64,000 bases of DNA from Caloramator sp. mosi_1 (GTDB lineage Bacteria; Bacillota; Clostridia; Clostridiales; Caloramatoraceae), in assembly GCF_028622835.1 (NCBI RefSeq), contig NZ_CP117677.1, forward strand, positions 2,404,820 through 2,468,819, in the 5' to 3' direction. Of the stretch, positions 1 through 9,985 are shown piece by piece. The notes under the pieces were generated by a model. It saw only the letters and a list, made by a program, of their open reading frames with translations. It did not search any database and was not told where the DNA came from. The translations under genes and the position numbers were made by a program. The first letter of the stretch is position 1, and each line of letters opens with the position of its first letter.

Positions 1-259
1 CCTTCCCTATCTGGGTCTGTTGCAAGATAAACTTTTTGACATTTTTTAGCTTCCTTTTTAATTCGTCAATAAGCTTACCTTTACCTCTAATGGTTATATA
101 CTTAGGTTCATAATTATTCTCTATATCAACACCTAATTGACTTTTAGGTAAATCCCTTACATGTCCCATAGAAGCAGCTATTTTATATCCTTTTCCTAAA
201 AATTTGCCTATAGTTTTTGCCTTTGCTGGTGACTCAACTATTACAAGAGATTGAGCCAT
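1..259 (-). CDS. topA: DNA topoisomerase I, N-terminal part
   Basis: Partial gene: the first 86 codons are inside the window and the rest lies beyond base 1. The translation opens with [20 protein letters not shown], the signature opening of the Toprim domain of type IA topoisomerases, followed by GHVRDLP and an LATDPDREG segment that supplies the acidic metal-binding residues. The enzyme relaxes negative supercoils by single-strand passage. The ATG at 257-259 is preceded by a good ribosome binding site (GGAGG). It follows dprA, the usual clostridial order. The visible part has no frameshift. Confidence 0.95.
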   Translation of the reverse strand, partial: MAQSLVIVESPAKAKTIGKFLGKGYKIAASMGHVRDLPKSQLGVDIENNYEPKYITIRGKGKLIDELKRKLKNVKKFILQQTQIGK

Positions 260-326
260 TTTAACACCTCCAGTAACTATTTAACAATAACTGTATTATA
301 ACAGAAAATTTTATAAAATCAAGATT

Positions 327-1380
327 TTATGATAACATAATTCCCCCGTAAAGTCTTTTTATTATTCCTTTGCATTCAAGTATAGTTAATTTTGATAACA
401 AAAACTTGTTTCACAATTACACTTTAGCTTTATTTGTTCAAAGGTCAAGCTACCTTCATTAATGCATCTAATAATATTCTGTTCAAACTCATCTAATTCT
501 ATATTATATTTTGATATACTACTTCTTATACCTAATTCTTCAAGTATATCCTCAATTGAATCTACTAATTTTGCCCCATCCTTAATAAGCTTATTGCATC
601 CCTTACTTTGCTCTCTATAAATGTCTCCAGGCACTGCATAAACATCTTTACCCTGCTCTAATGCACAATTAACTGTTATCATAGAACCACTATTTATGCC
701 TGCTTCAACCACCAAAACAGCCTTAGATAACCCACTTATAATTCGATTCCTTTCAGGAAAATTAAAACTATAGGGCTTCATATCAGGCAGATATTCCGTG
801 ATAACACAACCGTTGTCAATTATTTTATTCATCAACTTTATATTTTCCTTGGGATATATATTATTAAATCCTGAACCTAAAACAGCAACTGTAAAACCAT
901 TAGCATCTAACGCACCCTTATGGGCTTCTGTATCAATCCCACGAGCCATACCACTTACTATTCCTAAATTATACTTTGATAATTCTAAGCTAAGTTTATA
1001 TGCTACAGTTTTTCCGTAATTAGTTGCCCTTCTTGAGCCAACAATAGCTAAAAGATATTCTGGTAACATAATATTTCCTATGTAAAATAAACCTATAGGT
1101 GCATCATCTATTAACTTTAAAGTTGCTGGATATGTTTCATCTGTAATAAAAGTAAATTTTATATTTTTCTTATCCATTTGTTTTAATATCTCTCTACTTT
1201 GTTGTAGGTTCCTATTGTTTATTATATATTCAGACGTGATAATATCTATACCCATACTAACTAATTCATTTAAATTTATGTTAAATAGCTTTTCTGGAGT
1301 AATATTTAAATTAATAATTTCTCTTTTAATCTTCTGTTAATTTTTAGCATAAAAAACCATAATTTATATTCTAAACTCAT
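327..1380 (-). CDS. dprA: DNA processing protein DprA (frameshifted)
   Basis: DprA/Smf loads RecA on incoming single-stranded DNA during transformation and recombination. The Rossmann-like core is clear: IVGSRRATNYG, SGMARGIDTEAHKGAL, GSGFNNIYP and a PERNRIISGLS motif. The start ATG (1378-1380) lies 10 nt after the comM stop. Two single-base breaks interrupt the frame, near 1305 (between a KEKL and an NLNITPEKLF segment) and near 405 in a T run. After the second, a winged-helix-like tail (LSKLTILECKGIIKRL) runs to a TAA at 327-329. I treat it as one gene of about 350 aa, the family's usual length. Family call is secure; exact C-terminus is inferred. Confidence 0.88.
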
Positions 1381-1389
1381 AAACATCAC

Positions 1390-2902
1390 CTATCTCAACA
1401 ATGTACCATCTAACTTTCTATATTGCAGTGCCTCAGCAATATGGTTTGCTTTTATATCTTCACTTTCTTCTAAATCTGCTATTGTTCTTGATATCTTTAG
1501 TATTTTTGCATAGGACCTTGTTGTCATATTAAAGCTTTTATATGCATTTTCTAATAATTTCTCTGCTTCAATATCTAATCTACAATATTTTTTATATGCT
1601 TTGATTTCATACTTGAATTATACAAAATACCTTCATTTTTAAATCGTTTTGCCTGAATTTCTCTTGCCTTAATAACTTTTTTAATATTTCTATTGAAGCT
1701 ATTTCGTCCTTATTATTTTGTAATTCTTCAAATTTGACAGGTGAAAGTTCTATATGAATGTCTATTCTATCTAATATTGGACCTGATACTTTTGATAAAT
1801 AATTTTTATTTGCGATTCAGTACATTTACACTCTTTAATATCCGAACCATAATACCCACAAGGACAAGGATTCATTGCTGCAACAAGCATAAATTTTGCA
1901 GGAAACGTATATTTTGCCTTAACTCTTGAAATTGTAACTACTCCATCCTCAAGTGGTTGCCTTAACGCCTCAAGTGCCTCTCTTTTAAACTCAGTAAACT
2001 CATCTAAAAAAGCACACCATTATGTGCCAACGAAACTTCACCTGGAATTGGAACTGTTCCTCCGCCTATTAAAGAGTTAGTAGATACATTTACGTGTGGA
2101 TTTCTAAATGGAGGATAAAATATCATACTATCTTCCTTCAAAGCTCCAACTATACTATACACCTTTGATACTTCCAAACTCTCTTCGTATGTTAGATAAG
2201 GTAAAATTGAGGGGATTCTTTGAGCTATCATAGTTTTCCCTGAACCAGGTGGACCATACATCAGTATGTTATGAAAACCTGCTGCAGCTATTTCAACAGC
2301 CCTTTTAGCAAAACTATGACCCTTTACTTCATTAAAATCAACTCCGTATTTCATATTTGTAATATCATATTTTATCGTCTGAACCTTTGTAAGCTGTACT
2401 TCTCCGTTTAAATAATCAACAACTTCTCTTAAACTATCTACAGGAAATATGTCTATACCCTCTATCATTTTAATTTCATTGATATTATCAACAGGAATAA
2501 AAATCCTTCTAAATCCCTTTGACCTTGCCTCTATTATCATAGGGAGAAGACCTCTTACTCGGCGAATAGTACCATTTAAAGCAAGTTCTCCTACAAAAAT
2601 ATCCCCTTCAATATCACCTCTTATTTCTCCACAAGCCTTTAATATCGAAATTGCTATTGGCAAATCAAGATGATTTCCTTCTTTTTAAAGAAGCTGGTGC
2701 AAAATTAACCAATACCTTGCCCTTTGGAAATTCCAAATTAGAATTTTTATAGCACTTCTAACTCTTTCTTTAGATTCCTTGATAACTGCATCTGGCAACC
2801 CAACCATATTAAAGGCAGGAAGACCTGCCTGGATATCAACTTCTATATCTAAGACAAATCCATCCATACCCATTAAAAAATGGAGTTTACTCTACTAATC
2901 AT
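1390..2902 (-). CDS. comM: Mg chelatase-like AAA+ ATPase ComM/YifB (frameshifted)
   Basis: Member of the YifB/ComM family, a hexameric helicase-like AAA+ protein that helps branch migration during natural transformation. N-terminal residues [27 protein letters not shown] are family-typical; the ATPase core has the Walker [10 protein letters not shown] (about 2240-2265). The C-terminus reads [16 protein letters not shown] before the stop. ATG at 2900-2902 was chosen because GGGGAGG sits 6 nt upstream. At least five single-base breaks occur (near 2880, 2680, 2000, 1800, 1620). Reassembled length of about 505 aa fits the family. Linked to dprA, another DNA-uptake gene. Confidence 0.88.
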
Positions 2903-2970
2903 AATCATCCTCCCCTAAAAAATAATTTATTGTAAATTATATCCTCCTTTTATGAAATTTAATCATATAT

Positions 2971-3005
2971 TAAAACAAAAACCGTGAACAACAAAGGTTC
3001 ACGGT
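2971..3005 (-). terminator. Rho-independent terminator after yraN
   Basis: A perfect 9-bp stem (accgtgaac at 2981-2989 with gttcacggt at 2997-3005) is followed, in the minus direction, by TTTTTGTTTT. It begins directly beside the yraN stop codon and separates the ribosomal/rbgA/rnhB block from comM-dprA-topA. Confidence 0.85.
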
Positions 3006-3006
3006 C

Positions 3007-3366
3007 TTAAAAGGCATCCTTAATTAAATTTATTTCTTTAACTGTATTTCTGTCTTTATCTACATATACTTCAACAACATCAAATCTTATTTTATACTTA
3101 TTCGTTCTATTTTCATTAAGATAGCCTAAGGCTACCTTTTTTATTTTTTCAATTTTTTTATAATTTACTGCTTCACAAGGTAGGCCATAACGTATAGAAC
3201 TTCGTGTTTTAACCTCTATAAAGGATATACAATCCTTTTCAATAGCAACTATGTCTATTTCTCCAAAGATATTTTTATAGTTTGTTTTAACTACCCTATA
3301 TCCATTTTTAATAAGAAAATGTTTAGCAGCTTCTTCTCCTAAGTTTCCCAATACCCTGTTATTCAT
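3007..3366 (-). CDS. yraN: UPF0102 endonuclease-like protein YraN
   Basis: Intact 119-aa protein of the UPF0102/YraN family. It has the restriction-endonuclease-like fold motif G-E-I-D-I-V-A followed by SFIEVKTRS, with an N-terminal LGEEAAKHFLIKNGYRVV helix. Family members are predicted nucleases; their biological role is not settled. ATG at 3364-3366 sits just after the rnhB stop (3371-3373), with an AGGGTGAT ribosome site inside the end of rnhB, so the two are co-translated. Transcription ends at the hairpin immediately downstream. Confidence 0.9.
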   Translation of the reverse strand: MNNRVLGNLGEEAAKHFLIKNGYRVVKTNYKNIFGEIDIVAIEKDCISFIEVKTRSSIRYGLPCEAVNYKKIEKIKKVALGYLNENRTNKYKIRFDVVEVYVDKDRNTVKEINLIKDAF

Positions 3367-3370
3367 AGTA

Positions 3371-4125
3371 TCACCCTAAACAATATTCTTTAAAAACTTC
3401 TCCTATGTATTTCACAAGGTCCATACTTTTTATTGCCTCTATATGTTCCTTTGTACCATATCCTTTATTCTTTTCAAAGGAATAAAACGGATATTTCAAA
3501 GCAATCTTATCCATAAATTCATCTCTTTCAACCTTTGCAACAATTGACGCTGCACCTATTGATGCAGATAAGTCATCACCTTTAACTAATGAAGCATAAT
3601 CAATTCCTAAATCAAGCTTTACAGCATCAATTAATAAAAATCAGGCTTTACACTAAGCCCCTCTATAGCTCTTTTCATTGCAAGCTTAGTTGCATTTAAT
3701 ATATTTAAATCATCAATTTCCTCTTCTGAAGCAAAGGCTATTGAATAGGAAACACAGCTCATTTTTATTGCTTCTGAGATTTCTTTTCGTTTAGTTTCAG
3801 ATAATTTTTTGAGTCTTTTATCTCATATATAGGATTATTTAAATCTAAAATAACAGCTGCTGCATAAACAGGACCAGCTAACGGACCTCTACCGACTTCA
3901 TCAACTCCAGCAATAAATCTATATCCCTTATTTAATAAATCCTTTTCGTAAATCAATCTTTTTCATATTCCTCTAATATTTTTTGCTGCTTTTTAAATTT
4001 GTTCTCATATTTTTTAAAAAGATTTACTATAGATTTTTTTCCTCATTATAATAGGAAGTTTTTAAATTTAAAAACTCTTCATAGGATGAATTTTTAAGTA
4101 GATTCTCTAACTCTTTAAGCTTCAT
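3371..4125 (-). CDS. rnhB: Ribonuclease HII (frameshifted)
   Basis: Removes ribonucleotides from RNA/DNA hybrids. The core carries [15 protein letters not shown] (metal-binding Asp-Glu) and, across frame changes, KDSKK, an IDAVKLD-type segment and a KVERDEFM segment. It has the roughly 70-residue N-terminal extension ([19 protein letters not shown]) common in Firmicutes, so the true start is the ATG at 4123-4125 with GAGGTG upstream, overlapping the rbgA stop by 11 bases. Breaks lie near 4035, 3965, 3800 and 3640, mostly in A/T runs. Reassembled length of about 250 aa is normal. Confidence 0.9.
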
Positions 4126-4983
4126 TTTGCACCTCTTCATCATATATTGGTGATTCTAAAGTAATTTTTCCTAACTTACCTGATCTATAGTCCTCAAATA
4201 GAATATTTGCAGCACGCAAAGTATCTATCTCTCCACCCGATACAATACATCCCCTCTTTTACCTATTTCCTTTAATACCTCAAGAGCAGATTTATCTAAA
4301 TCAATTTTATATCTATCCTTCAATAAATTAGGAAACTTATCCTTCATCTCCTCAATAAACTTTAATGACAATTCTTCTATATCAATAATTTCTTCCTTAA
4401 TAGATTTTGTATAGGCTAAATGTAGGGCAACTTTTTCATCCTCAAATTTAGGCCATAATATACCTGGAGTATCCAACAGTTCAAATTCCTTATTTACCTT
4501 AATCCATTGCTTAGATCTGGTAACTCCTGGCAAGTCACCAGTTTTAGCACTTGATTTATTTGATATTTTATTTATAAAAGAAGATTTTCCTACATTGGGT
4601 ATACCAACTACAAGTGCACGTATTGGTCTTCCTACAATCCCTTTTGCAGCCTTCCTTTCAAACTTCTCCTTTACTGCTTCCTTTAAAACTGGATATACCC
4701 TTGATATATTTTTGCCTGTTACAGAATCTATATCTAAAGCATATATTCCTCTATCTTTAAAATATTTTATCCATTCTTTTGTAATCTTTTCATCTGCTAA
4801 AGTACATTTGTTTAACAGTACTACCTTAGGTTTATTTTTTATCAAATCATCTATATCAGGGTTTTTACTACTTACAGGTATCCTTGCATCTAAAAGTTCT
4901 ATTACAACATCAATTATTTTCAAGCTTTCTTCTATTTGTCTTTTTGTTTTGACCATATGGCCTGGGTACCACTGAATATTCAT
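4115..4983 (-). CDS. rbgA: Ribosome biogenesis GTPase RbgA/YlqF
   Basis: Circularly permuted GTPase needed for late 50S subunit assembly. Seen in order: WYPGHMVKT, G4 region VVLLNK, G1 VGIPNVGKSSFIN, G2 GVTRS, G3 LLDTPGILWP. The G4 motif reads NKCT instead of NKxD; a compensating deletion and insertion (TGTGACTTA to TGTACTTTA, near 4805) would restore Asp, so this may be sequence error. One frameshift near 4240; beyond it the C-terminus continues to a TAA at 4115-4117, overlapping rnhB. First gene after the rplS terminator. Confidence 0.93.
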
Positions 4984-5023
4984 AACATCCCCTCCTTTTG
5001 TAATTATATAAAAACATTATATA

Positions 5024-5053
5024 AAGTAAAATGGGACTGAAACTCAGCCCCAT
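5024..5053 (-). terminator. Terminator after rplS
   Basis: A 10-bp stem (atgggactga 5031-5040 with tcagccccat 5044-5053, one G-U pair) with a 3-nt loop is followed in the minus direction by TTTTACTTTATAT. It overlaps the last base of the rplS stop codon. Confidence 0.85.
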
Positions 5054-5400
5054 TAGTCCATAATTTCCTTAACCTTTGTAGCAGCCTTACCTACTCTCTT
5101 TCTTAAGTAGTAAAGCTTAGCTCTTCTTACTTTACCTCTTCTTACAACTTCAATCTTGTCAATCATTGGTGAGTGAACAGGGAATGTTCTTTCAACACCA
5201 ACACCGTAAGCAATCTTTCTTACTGTAAATGTTTCTCTTAGACCACCATTTTGTCTCTTTAAAACAATTCCTTCAAATACTTGGATTCTTTCTCTGTTTC
5301 CTTCCTTAACCTTTACGTGAACCTTTACAGTATCTCCAGGTCCAAAGTTTGGAATATCACTTCTTAATTGTTCTGCTTCAATAGCTCTAATGATATCCAT
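5053..5400 (-). CDS. rplS: 50S ribosomal protein L19
   Basis: Intact 115-aa L19. Family-typical segments: [51 protein letters not shown] and a basic C-terminus with [13 protein letters not shown]. The frame is open upstream to 5466, but the ATG at 5398-5400 is right: it is preceded by GGGAGG and matches the family start. It has its own sigma-A promoter and a folded leader, and ends in its own terminator, so it is an independently transcribed ribosomal protein gene. Confidence 0.97.
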   Translation of the reverse strand: MDIIRAIEAEQLRSDIPNFGPGDTVKVHVKVKEGNRERIQVFEGIVLKRQNGGLRETFTVRKIAYGVGVERTFPVHSPMIDKIEVVRRGKVRRAKLYYLRKRVGKAATKVKEIMD

Positions 5401-5423
5401 GTCCTTTACCTCCCTTTTATCAT

Positions 5424-5453
5424 AGACGTTCATGCTGTTGCAGAGGAACGCCC
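5424..5453 (-). promoter_or_regulatory. Probable L19 leader hairpin
   Basis: In the transcript, GGGCGTTC pairs with GAACGTCT (8 bp with G-U pairs) around a 14-nt loop that contains a small TGC-AACA-GCA hairpin. It lies between the promoter and the rplS ribosome binding site. Firmicutes rplS is known to carry a structured autoregulatory leader; assignment to that RNA family is inferred from position and fold. Confidence 0.5.
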
Positions 5454-5471
5454 GTTTTTTACACAACGATA

Positions 5472-5500
5472 ATTATATCACATAAAAATAAATATATCAA
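5472..5500 (-). promoter_or_regulatory. Sigma-A promoter of rplS
   Basis: TTGATA (5495-5500), a 17-bp spacer and a perfect TATAAT (5472-5477), read on the minus strand. It lies between the trmD stop (5526) and the rplS leader hairpin. Confidence 0.75.
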
Positions 5501-5525
5501 CAACAATTTTCATATTTTTAACTCT

Positions 5526-6258
5526 TTATTCTTCTTTTGACTGTATTATTTCCTTTAACATATCCTGCTCTTCTTTAGTTAATTTCTTTTTATTTAATAG
5601 ATCTGGCCTTCTTTCATAGGTTATTTTTAATGATTGATATTTTCTCCATCTCCTAATATTTTCGTGGTGACCTGATAGTAATACATCAGGAACCTTCATC
5701 CCTCTAAAAACTTCAGGTCGAGTATATTGCGGATATTCCAATAAACCATCATAAAAGGACTCATCTTGATAACTTTCTGCCTTGGGTAAAACTCCTGGAA
5801 CTAATCTGCTTATACAATCTATTATCGCCATACTTGCAATTTCTCCGCCAGTTAAAACAAAATCACCAATTGAAATTTCTTCATCTACAATCTTTAAAAC
5901 TCTTTCATCAATTCCTTCATAATGACCACATAAAATTACAATATGTTCTTTTTGAAGAAATCTATTAGCATCCCTCTGTTCAAATCTCTTTCCCTTGGTG
6001 ACATCATTATAGTGTACGGTTTTTTCCCATATCTGTTTATTAAATAATCGACAGCATTGTATATCGGTTCTGCCTGCATAACCATACCCGCTCCACCACC
6101 ATAGGGATAATCGTCAACTTTTCTATGTTTATTATTTGAAAAGTCTCTTATATTTATTGTATTAATTTCAATAATACCATTTTCTTGTGCTTTTTTAGTA
6201 TACTATGGTTTAACGCCTCAAACATTTCAGGAAATAAAGTTAAAACATCAAATTTCAT
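5526..6258 (-). CDS. trmD: tRNA (guanine37-N1)-methyltransferase TrmD (frameshifted)
   Basis: SPOUT-class methyltransferase that makes m1G37 in tRNA. Starts [16 protein letters not shown]; across frame changes it shows [10 protein letters not shown], a [14 protein letters not shown] knot motif, and [11 protein letters not shown] near the C-terminus. The ATG at 6256-6258 overlaps the rimM stop (ATGA arrangement). Breaks lie near 6190 (A run) and 6000. Reassembled length of about 244 aa is normal. Confidence 0.92.
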
Positions 6259-6757
6259 CTTAATCCCTCTAATAAATTTATTTTCATTACAGAATTGTTT
6301 ATGTCCACTTCTTTAACAACATCCTTTATTGCAGGTATAAGTAAACTACTGTTTTCATCTTTTATTTCATACACATCATTGCTACCTGTACTAAAAACAT
6401 CTGTTATTTTCCCTAAATACTCTCCTTCTAACGTATAAACATCAAGCCCAATTAAGTCTGCAATAAAATATGCGTCCTCCTCCAACTTAACTGCATTTTC
6501 TCTATCTATATATATATATACTTTCTTATATTTTTCCGCCTCTGTCATATTGTTTATGCCTTCTAATTTTAATATCACTAAATTTTTAAAGTATTTTACA
6601 CCTTCAACATTAACCTTATTATATGTATCCTTTTCCTTAAAAAAACAAACTTAAGCTTATTAAATCTTTTAATATCATCTGTTAATGGATATACCTTTAC
6701 CTCACCCTTAACTCCGTGAGTATTTATTATCTGACCAATCTTTAGATAGTTTTTCAT
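6255..6757 (-). CDS. rimM: Ribosome maturation factor RimM (frameshifted)
   Basis: 16S rRNA maturation factor for the 30S head. Opens with [20 protein letters not shown], the family N-terminal barrel, and continues to a PRC-barrel half ([31 protein letters not shown]). ATG at 6755-6757 follows a GAAGGTGG ribosome site. One break near 6640, in an A run; total of about 167 aa fits the family. Translationally coupled to trmD. Confidence 0.92.
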
Positions 6758-6779
6758 AATTTTACCACCTTCTTATGTT

Positions 6780-6808
6780 AAAAGAGTTAGGATTACCTAA
6801 CTCTTTTT
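6780..6808 (-). terminator. Hairpin between khpA and rimM
   Basis: aaagagttagg (6781-6791) pairs perfectly with cctaactcttt (6796-6806) around a 4-nt loop. A and T runs flank both sides, so it could terminate in either direction. It lies 2 bases past the khpA stop and upstream of rimM, so rimM-trmD may depend on read-through or a weak promoter here. Confidence 0.75.
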
Positions 6809-6809
6809 A

Positions 6810-7037
6810 TTATATTATTTCAACTATTACCCTTTTATTTTCTTTAATTGCAGCGGCTTTAACAACAGTTCTTATAGCCTTTGCAATTCTTCCTTGCTTA
6901 CCTATTACCTTACCCATATCTTCTGGAGCAACCTTTAATTCAATAATAACTGATTGCTCTCCAGATATTTCCTTTACCTGAACTTCATCAGGATTGTCAA
7001 CAAGTGACTTGGCGATTACCTCAACCAATTCCTTCAT
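6810..7037 (-). CDS. khpA: KH-domain RNA-binding protein KhpA (YlqC)
   Basis: Intact 75-aa single KH-domain protein. The GxxG loop is seen as VIGKQGRIAKAIRTVVKAAA. KhpA partners with KhpB/Jag in many Firmicutes to bind RNA and influence cell size; it sits between rpsP and rimM as in most of the phylum. ATG at 7035-7037 is preceded by GGAGGTGG. Confidence 0.93.
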   Translation of the reverse strand: MKELVEVIAKSLVDNPDEVQVKEISGEQSVIIELKVAPEDMGKVIGKQGRIAKAIRTVVKAAAIKENKRVIVEII

Positions 7038-7052
7038 GGTAATCCACCTCCA

Positions 7053-7298
7053 TTATTCTATAACACCAGCTTTTTTAAATAGACGCTTAACTGTATCTGA
7101 TGGTTGAGCTCCATTTGCTAACCACTTCTTTGCATTTTCAACATCAATCTTTATATCTGCTGGCTCAGCAATTGGATTGTAGTATCCTATTTCTTCAATG
7201 AATCTACCATCTCTTGGTGATCTTGAATCAGCAACAACTATTCTGTAGAAAGGAGCCTTCTTAGCACCCATTCTTCTTAATCTTATCTTTACTGCCAT
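7053..7298 (-). CDS. rpsP: 30S ribosomal protein S16
   Basis: Intact 81-aa S16: [39 protein letters not shown] and a [12 protein letters not shown] tail, all family hallmarks. The frame is open a further 8 codons upstream, but ATG at 7296-7298 with an AAGGAGG site is the family start. Part of the ffh-rpsP-khpA block. Confidence 0.97.
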   Translation of the reverse strand: MAVKIRLRRMGAKKAPFYRIVVADSRSPRDGRFIEEIGYYNPIAEPADIKIDVENAKKWLANGAQPSDTVKRLFKKAGVIE

Positions 7299-7342
7299 AG
7301 TTTTCACCTCCTTACAATACACGTTGTCATAATTTATTTAAA

Positions 7343-7366
7343 GAAAGGAAATTTAAATTTCCCTTT
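7343..7366 (-). terminator. Possible weak terminator after ffh
   Basis: A perfect AT-rich palindrome (ggaaattt at 7347-7354, aaatttcc at 7355-7362) lies 2 bases past the ffh stop, with an A run before and TTTCTTT after it in the minus direction. The stem is weak and may only attenuate transcription into rpsP. Confidence 0.4.
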
Positions 7367-7367
7367 T

Positions 7368-8670
7368 TCATATTTTTTGCATATCTCCAAATTGTTTCAT
7401 CATCTTTCTGGCTTGCTCAAATCCATTAAGCAGTTTATTTACCTCTTGGATTGATGTTCCTGAGCCTTTAGCTATTCTCTTTTTCTACTCGCATTAATAA
7501 TTGAAGGATTTCTTCTTTCTTCTTTAGTCATAGATTTAATAATAGCTTCAGCGTGTAGTAATTCCTTTTCATTTACTTCCATATCGCCAAGCTTCGAAAC
7601 ATCTACGCCAGGAATCATTTTAACTAAATCCTTTAAAGGCCCCATCTTTTTCATTTGCTGCATTTGATCAAGAAAATCTTCGAGTGTAAACTCTTGGCTT
7701 AATAACTTCTTTTCAAGTTCTGCAGCCTTCTTTTCATCAATTGCCTCTTGAGCTTTTTCTATTAGGCTTAATATATCTCCCATTCCTAATATTCTTGAGG
7801 CCATTCTATCTGGATGGAACACCTCAAAGTCATTTAGCTTCTCACCTGTTCCTACAAACTTAATAGGTGTATTTGTTACTGCCTTTACTGAAATAGCAGC
7901 TCCACCTCTTGTATCTCCATCTAACTTTGTTAGTATGACTCCTGTTAGTTCAAGATTATTATTAAAATGTTCTGCAACATTGACAGCATCCTGACCAGTC
8001 ATTGCGTCTACAACTAACAGAATTTCATTTGGTTTAACCTCAGATTTTATATTTTTAAGTTCCTGCATAAGCTCTTCGTCTATATGAAGTCGACCAGCAG
8101 TATCTATAATAACATAGTCTCTCTCTTGCTTTTTGCATTTTCTATACCTGCTTTTGCTATATCTACTGGATCTACCTTATCACCTAAACTAAATACAGGA
8201 ATATCAATTTGATTACCTAATATTTGTAACTGCTTTATAGCAGCCGGTCTATATACGTCTGCTGCAACAAGAAGCGGCTTTTTATTGTGTTTTTTCAAAT
8301 GCAGTGCAAGCTTTGCAGCCATTGTAGTTTTACCTGCACCTTGTAGACCAACCAGCATAATTACAGTTGGTGGATTATTGGCTGGTCTTAACTTACTTTC
8401 TGTGCTTCCCATCAGCTTAATTAATTCTTCATTAACAATTTTTATAACCTGCTGTGCTGGAGTAAGGCTCTCCATTACCTCTTCTCCAACAGCCCTTTCA
8501 GAAACACTTTTTACAAATTCCTTAACAACTTTATAATTAACATCAGCTTCAAGAAGGGCTAATTTAACCTCACGCATTGCATCCTTTACGTCTTTTTCAG
8601 TTAATTTACCCTTACCCCTTAATTTTTTAAATGTTTCTTGAAGCTTAGACGTAAGCCCTTCAAAAGCCAT
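7368..8670 (-). CDS. ffh: Signal recognition particle GTPase Ffh (frameshifted)
   Basis: SRP54 homolog that binds 4.5S/scRNA and signal sequences. N domain [21 protein letters not shown] domain with [34 protein letters not shown]; methionine-rich M domain ending [11 protein letters not shown]. Breaks near 8100 (in a KSKRERDY segment) and near 7485. Reassembled length of about 435 aa is typical. Adjacent to ylxM and close to ftsY, the standard SRP gene group. Confidence 0.95.
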
Positions 8671-8685
8671 AAGATGACCTCCTAA

Positions 8686-9018
8686 TCAAATATCTAAAAG
8701 CTTATTTAAAATATCCAATGATTGTTTTATGTCATCATATTCTTGGTACTTACTTAATAATGTTTTTATTTTAATAAGCTCTTGTTTTTGTTTTAAAAAC
8801 CTATCTACCAAACCTAATTCTTCTTCATAATCTAACAAAGCTTTTTCACTTCTTTTTATTATATCGTGTACTGCCTGCCTTGATATACCATACTCCTCAG
8901 CAATCTCAGCAAGCGACATATCCTCTTCAAAATGTCTTGACATTATATCTCGTTGTTTCTCAGTTAATAAATTTCTATAAAAATCTAACAAGAGAATAAT
9001 ATAACTCAATCTATCCAT
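8686..9018 (-). CDS. ylxM: SRP-associated HTH protein YlxM (UPF0122)
   Basis: Intact 110-aa protein with a sigma-70 region-4-like helix-turn-helix (LTEKQRDIMSRHFEEDMSLA, then EEYGISRQAVHDIIKR). YlxM proteins are encoded next to ffh/ftsY and modulate SRP activity in some Firmicutes. 15 nt upstream of ffh, so very probably co-transcribed. C-terminal part is charged and likely helical. Confidence 0.92.
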   Translation of the reverse strand: MDRLSYIILLLDFYRNLLTEKQRDIMSRHFEEDMSLAEIAEEYGISRQAVHDIIKRSEKALLDYEEELGLVDRFLKQKQELIKIKTLLSKYQEYDDIKQSLDILNKLLDI

Positions 9019-9082
9019 ATCAGCACATCCCTAAATGATAATAACAAAATATTATAAATGTGTCAAGTATTTTTACTTAACA

Positions 9083-9984
9083 TCACAATAAAGCATTTGC
9101 AAATTCCTTTGGATCGAATTCCTGTAGATCCTCTATTCCTTCTCCAACACCTATCATTGAAACAGGAATATTAAGTTCATTTGCAATTGAAATTACAACC
9201 CCTCCCTTTGCTGTCCCATCTAATTTTGTCAAAATCAATCCATTAACATTTGCAACATTCATAAACTCTTTTGCCTGATTTAAAGCATTTTGTCCTGTTG
9301 TAGCATCAAGTACAAGGAATGTTTTTTATAGGCATTCTCATATTCTCTTTCAACAATCCTATTTATTTTCTTAATTCTTCCATTAAATTCTTTTTATTAT
9401 GAAGTCTTCCTGCAGTATCACAAATTAATATATCTACTCCTCTTGCCTTTGCTGCTTGAATAGCATCAAAAACAACTGCTGCAGGATCAGCACCCTCTTG
9501 ATGTTTTATTATATCAACTCCACTTCTTTGCCCATACCTCAAGCTGATCAATTGCAGCTGCTCTAAAAGTATCTGCTGCTGCAAGCATAACTTTATACCC
9601 CTTTTGTTTTAAATAATGGGACATTTTACCGATTGAAGTTGTTTTTCCAACTCCATTTACACCTACAACTATATAAACAGCGGGTGTTGACTGAGGAATA
9701 ACAGATTGCTTTTCATTATCCAAAATATCTGAAATTATTTCCTTTAGAAGATCTTTGACCTTTGATGGATCGTCTATGCGGTTTTCTTTAACCTTCTTCC
9801 TGAGCATCTCTATTATCTTCGTTGTAGTATTAACACCTACGTCTGATGTTATTAATATCTCCTCTAACTCTTCATATAATTCATCATCTATAGTTTTTGT
9901 GAAGGATAGTAAAGCATCTACCTTATCATTTATTACATTTCTTGTCTTTGTTAGACCTTGTTTTAATTTTTCAAACCACGACAT
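9083..9984 (-). CDS. ftsY: SRP receptor FtsY (frameshifted)
   Basis: Membrane-associated SRP receptor GTPase. N-terminal MSWFEKLKQGLTKTRNVIND, P-loop VGVNGVGKTTSIGKM, AADTFRAAAIDQL, DTAGRLHNKKNL; the C-terminus is restored as FDPKEFANALL. No long acidic A domain, the usual short Gram-positive form (about 300 aa). Breaks near 9540 and 9330. ATG at 9982-9984 lies 1 nt past the smc stop. Confidence 0.95.
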
Positions 9985-9985
9985 A

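Noticed and set aside
9363..9984. FtsY as two separate proteins
   Set aside because: The overlapping pieces are the two halves of one SRP receptor separated by a single-base shift; the same logic applies to Ffh, PlsX, RecG, PriA and others.
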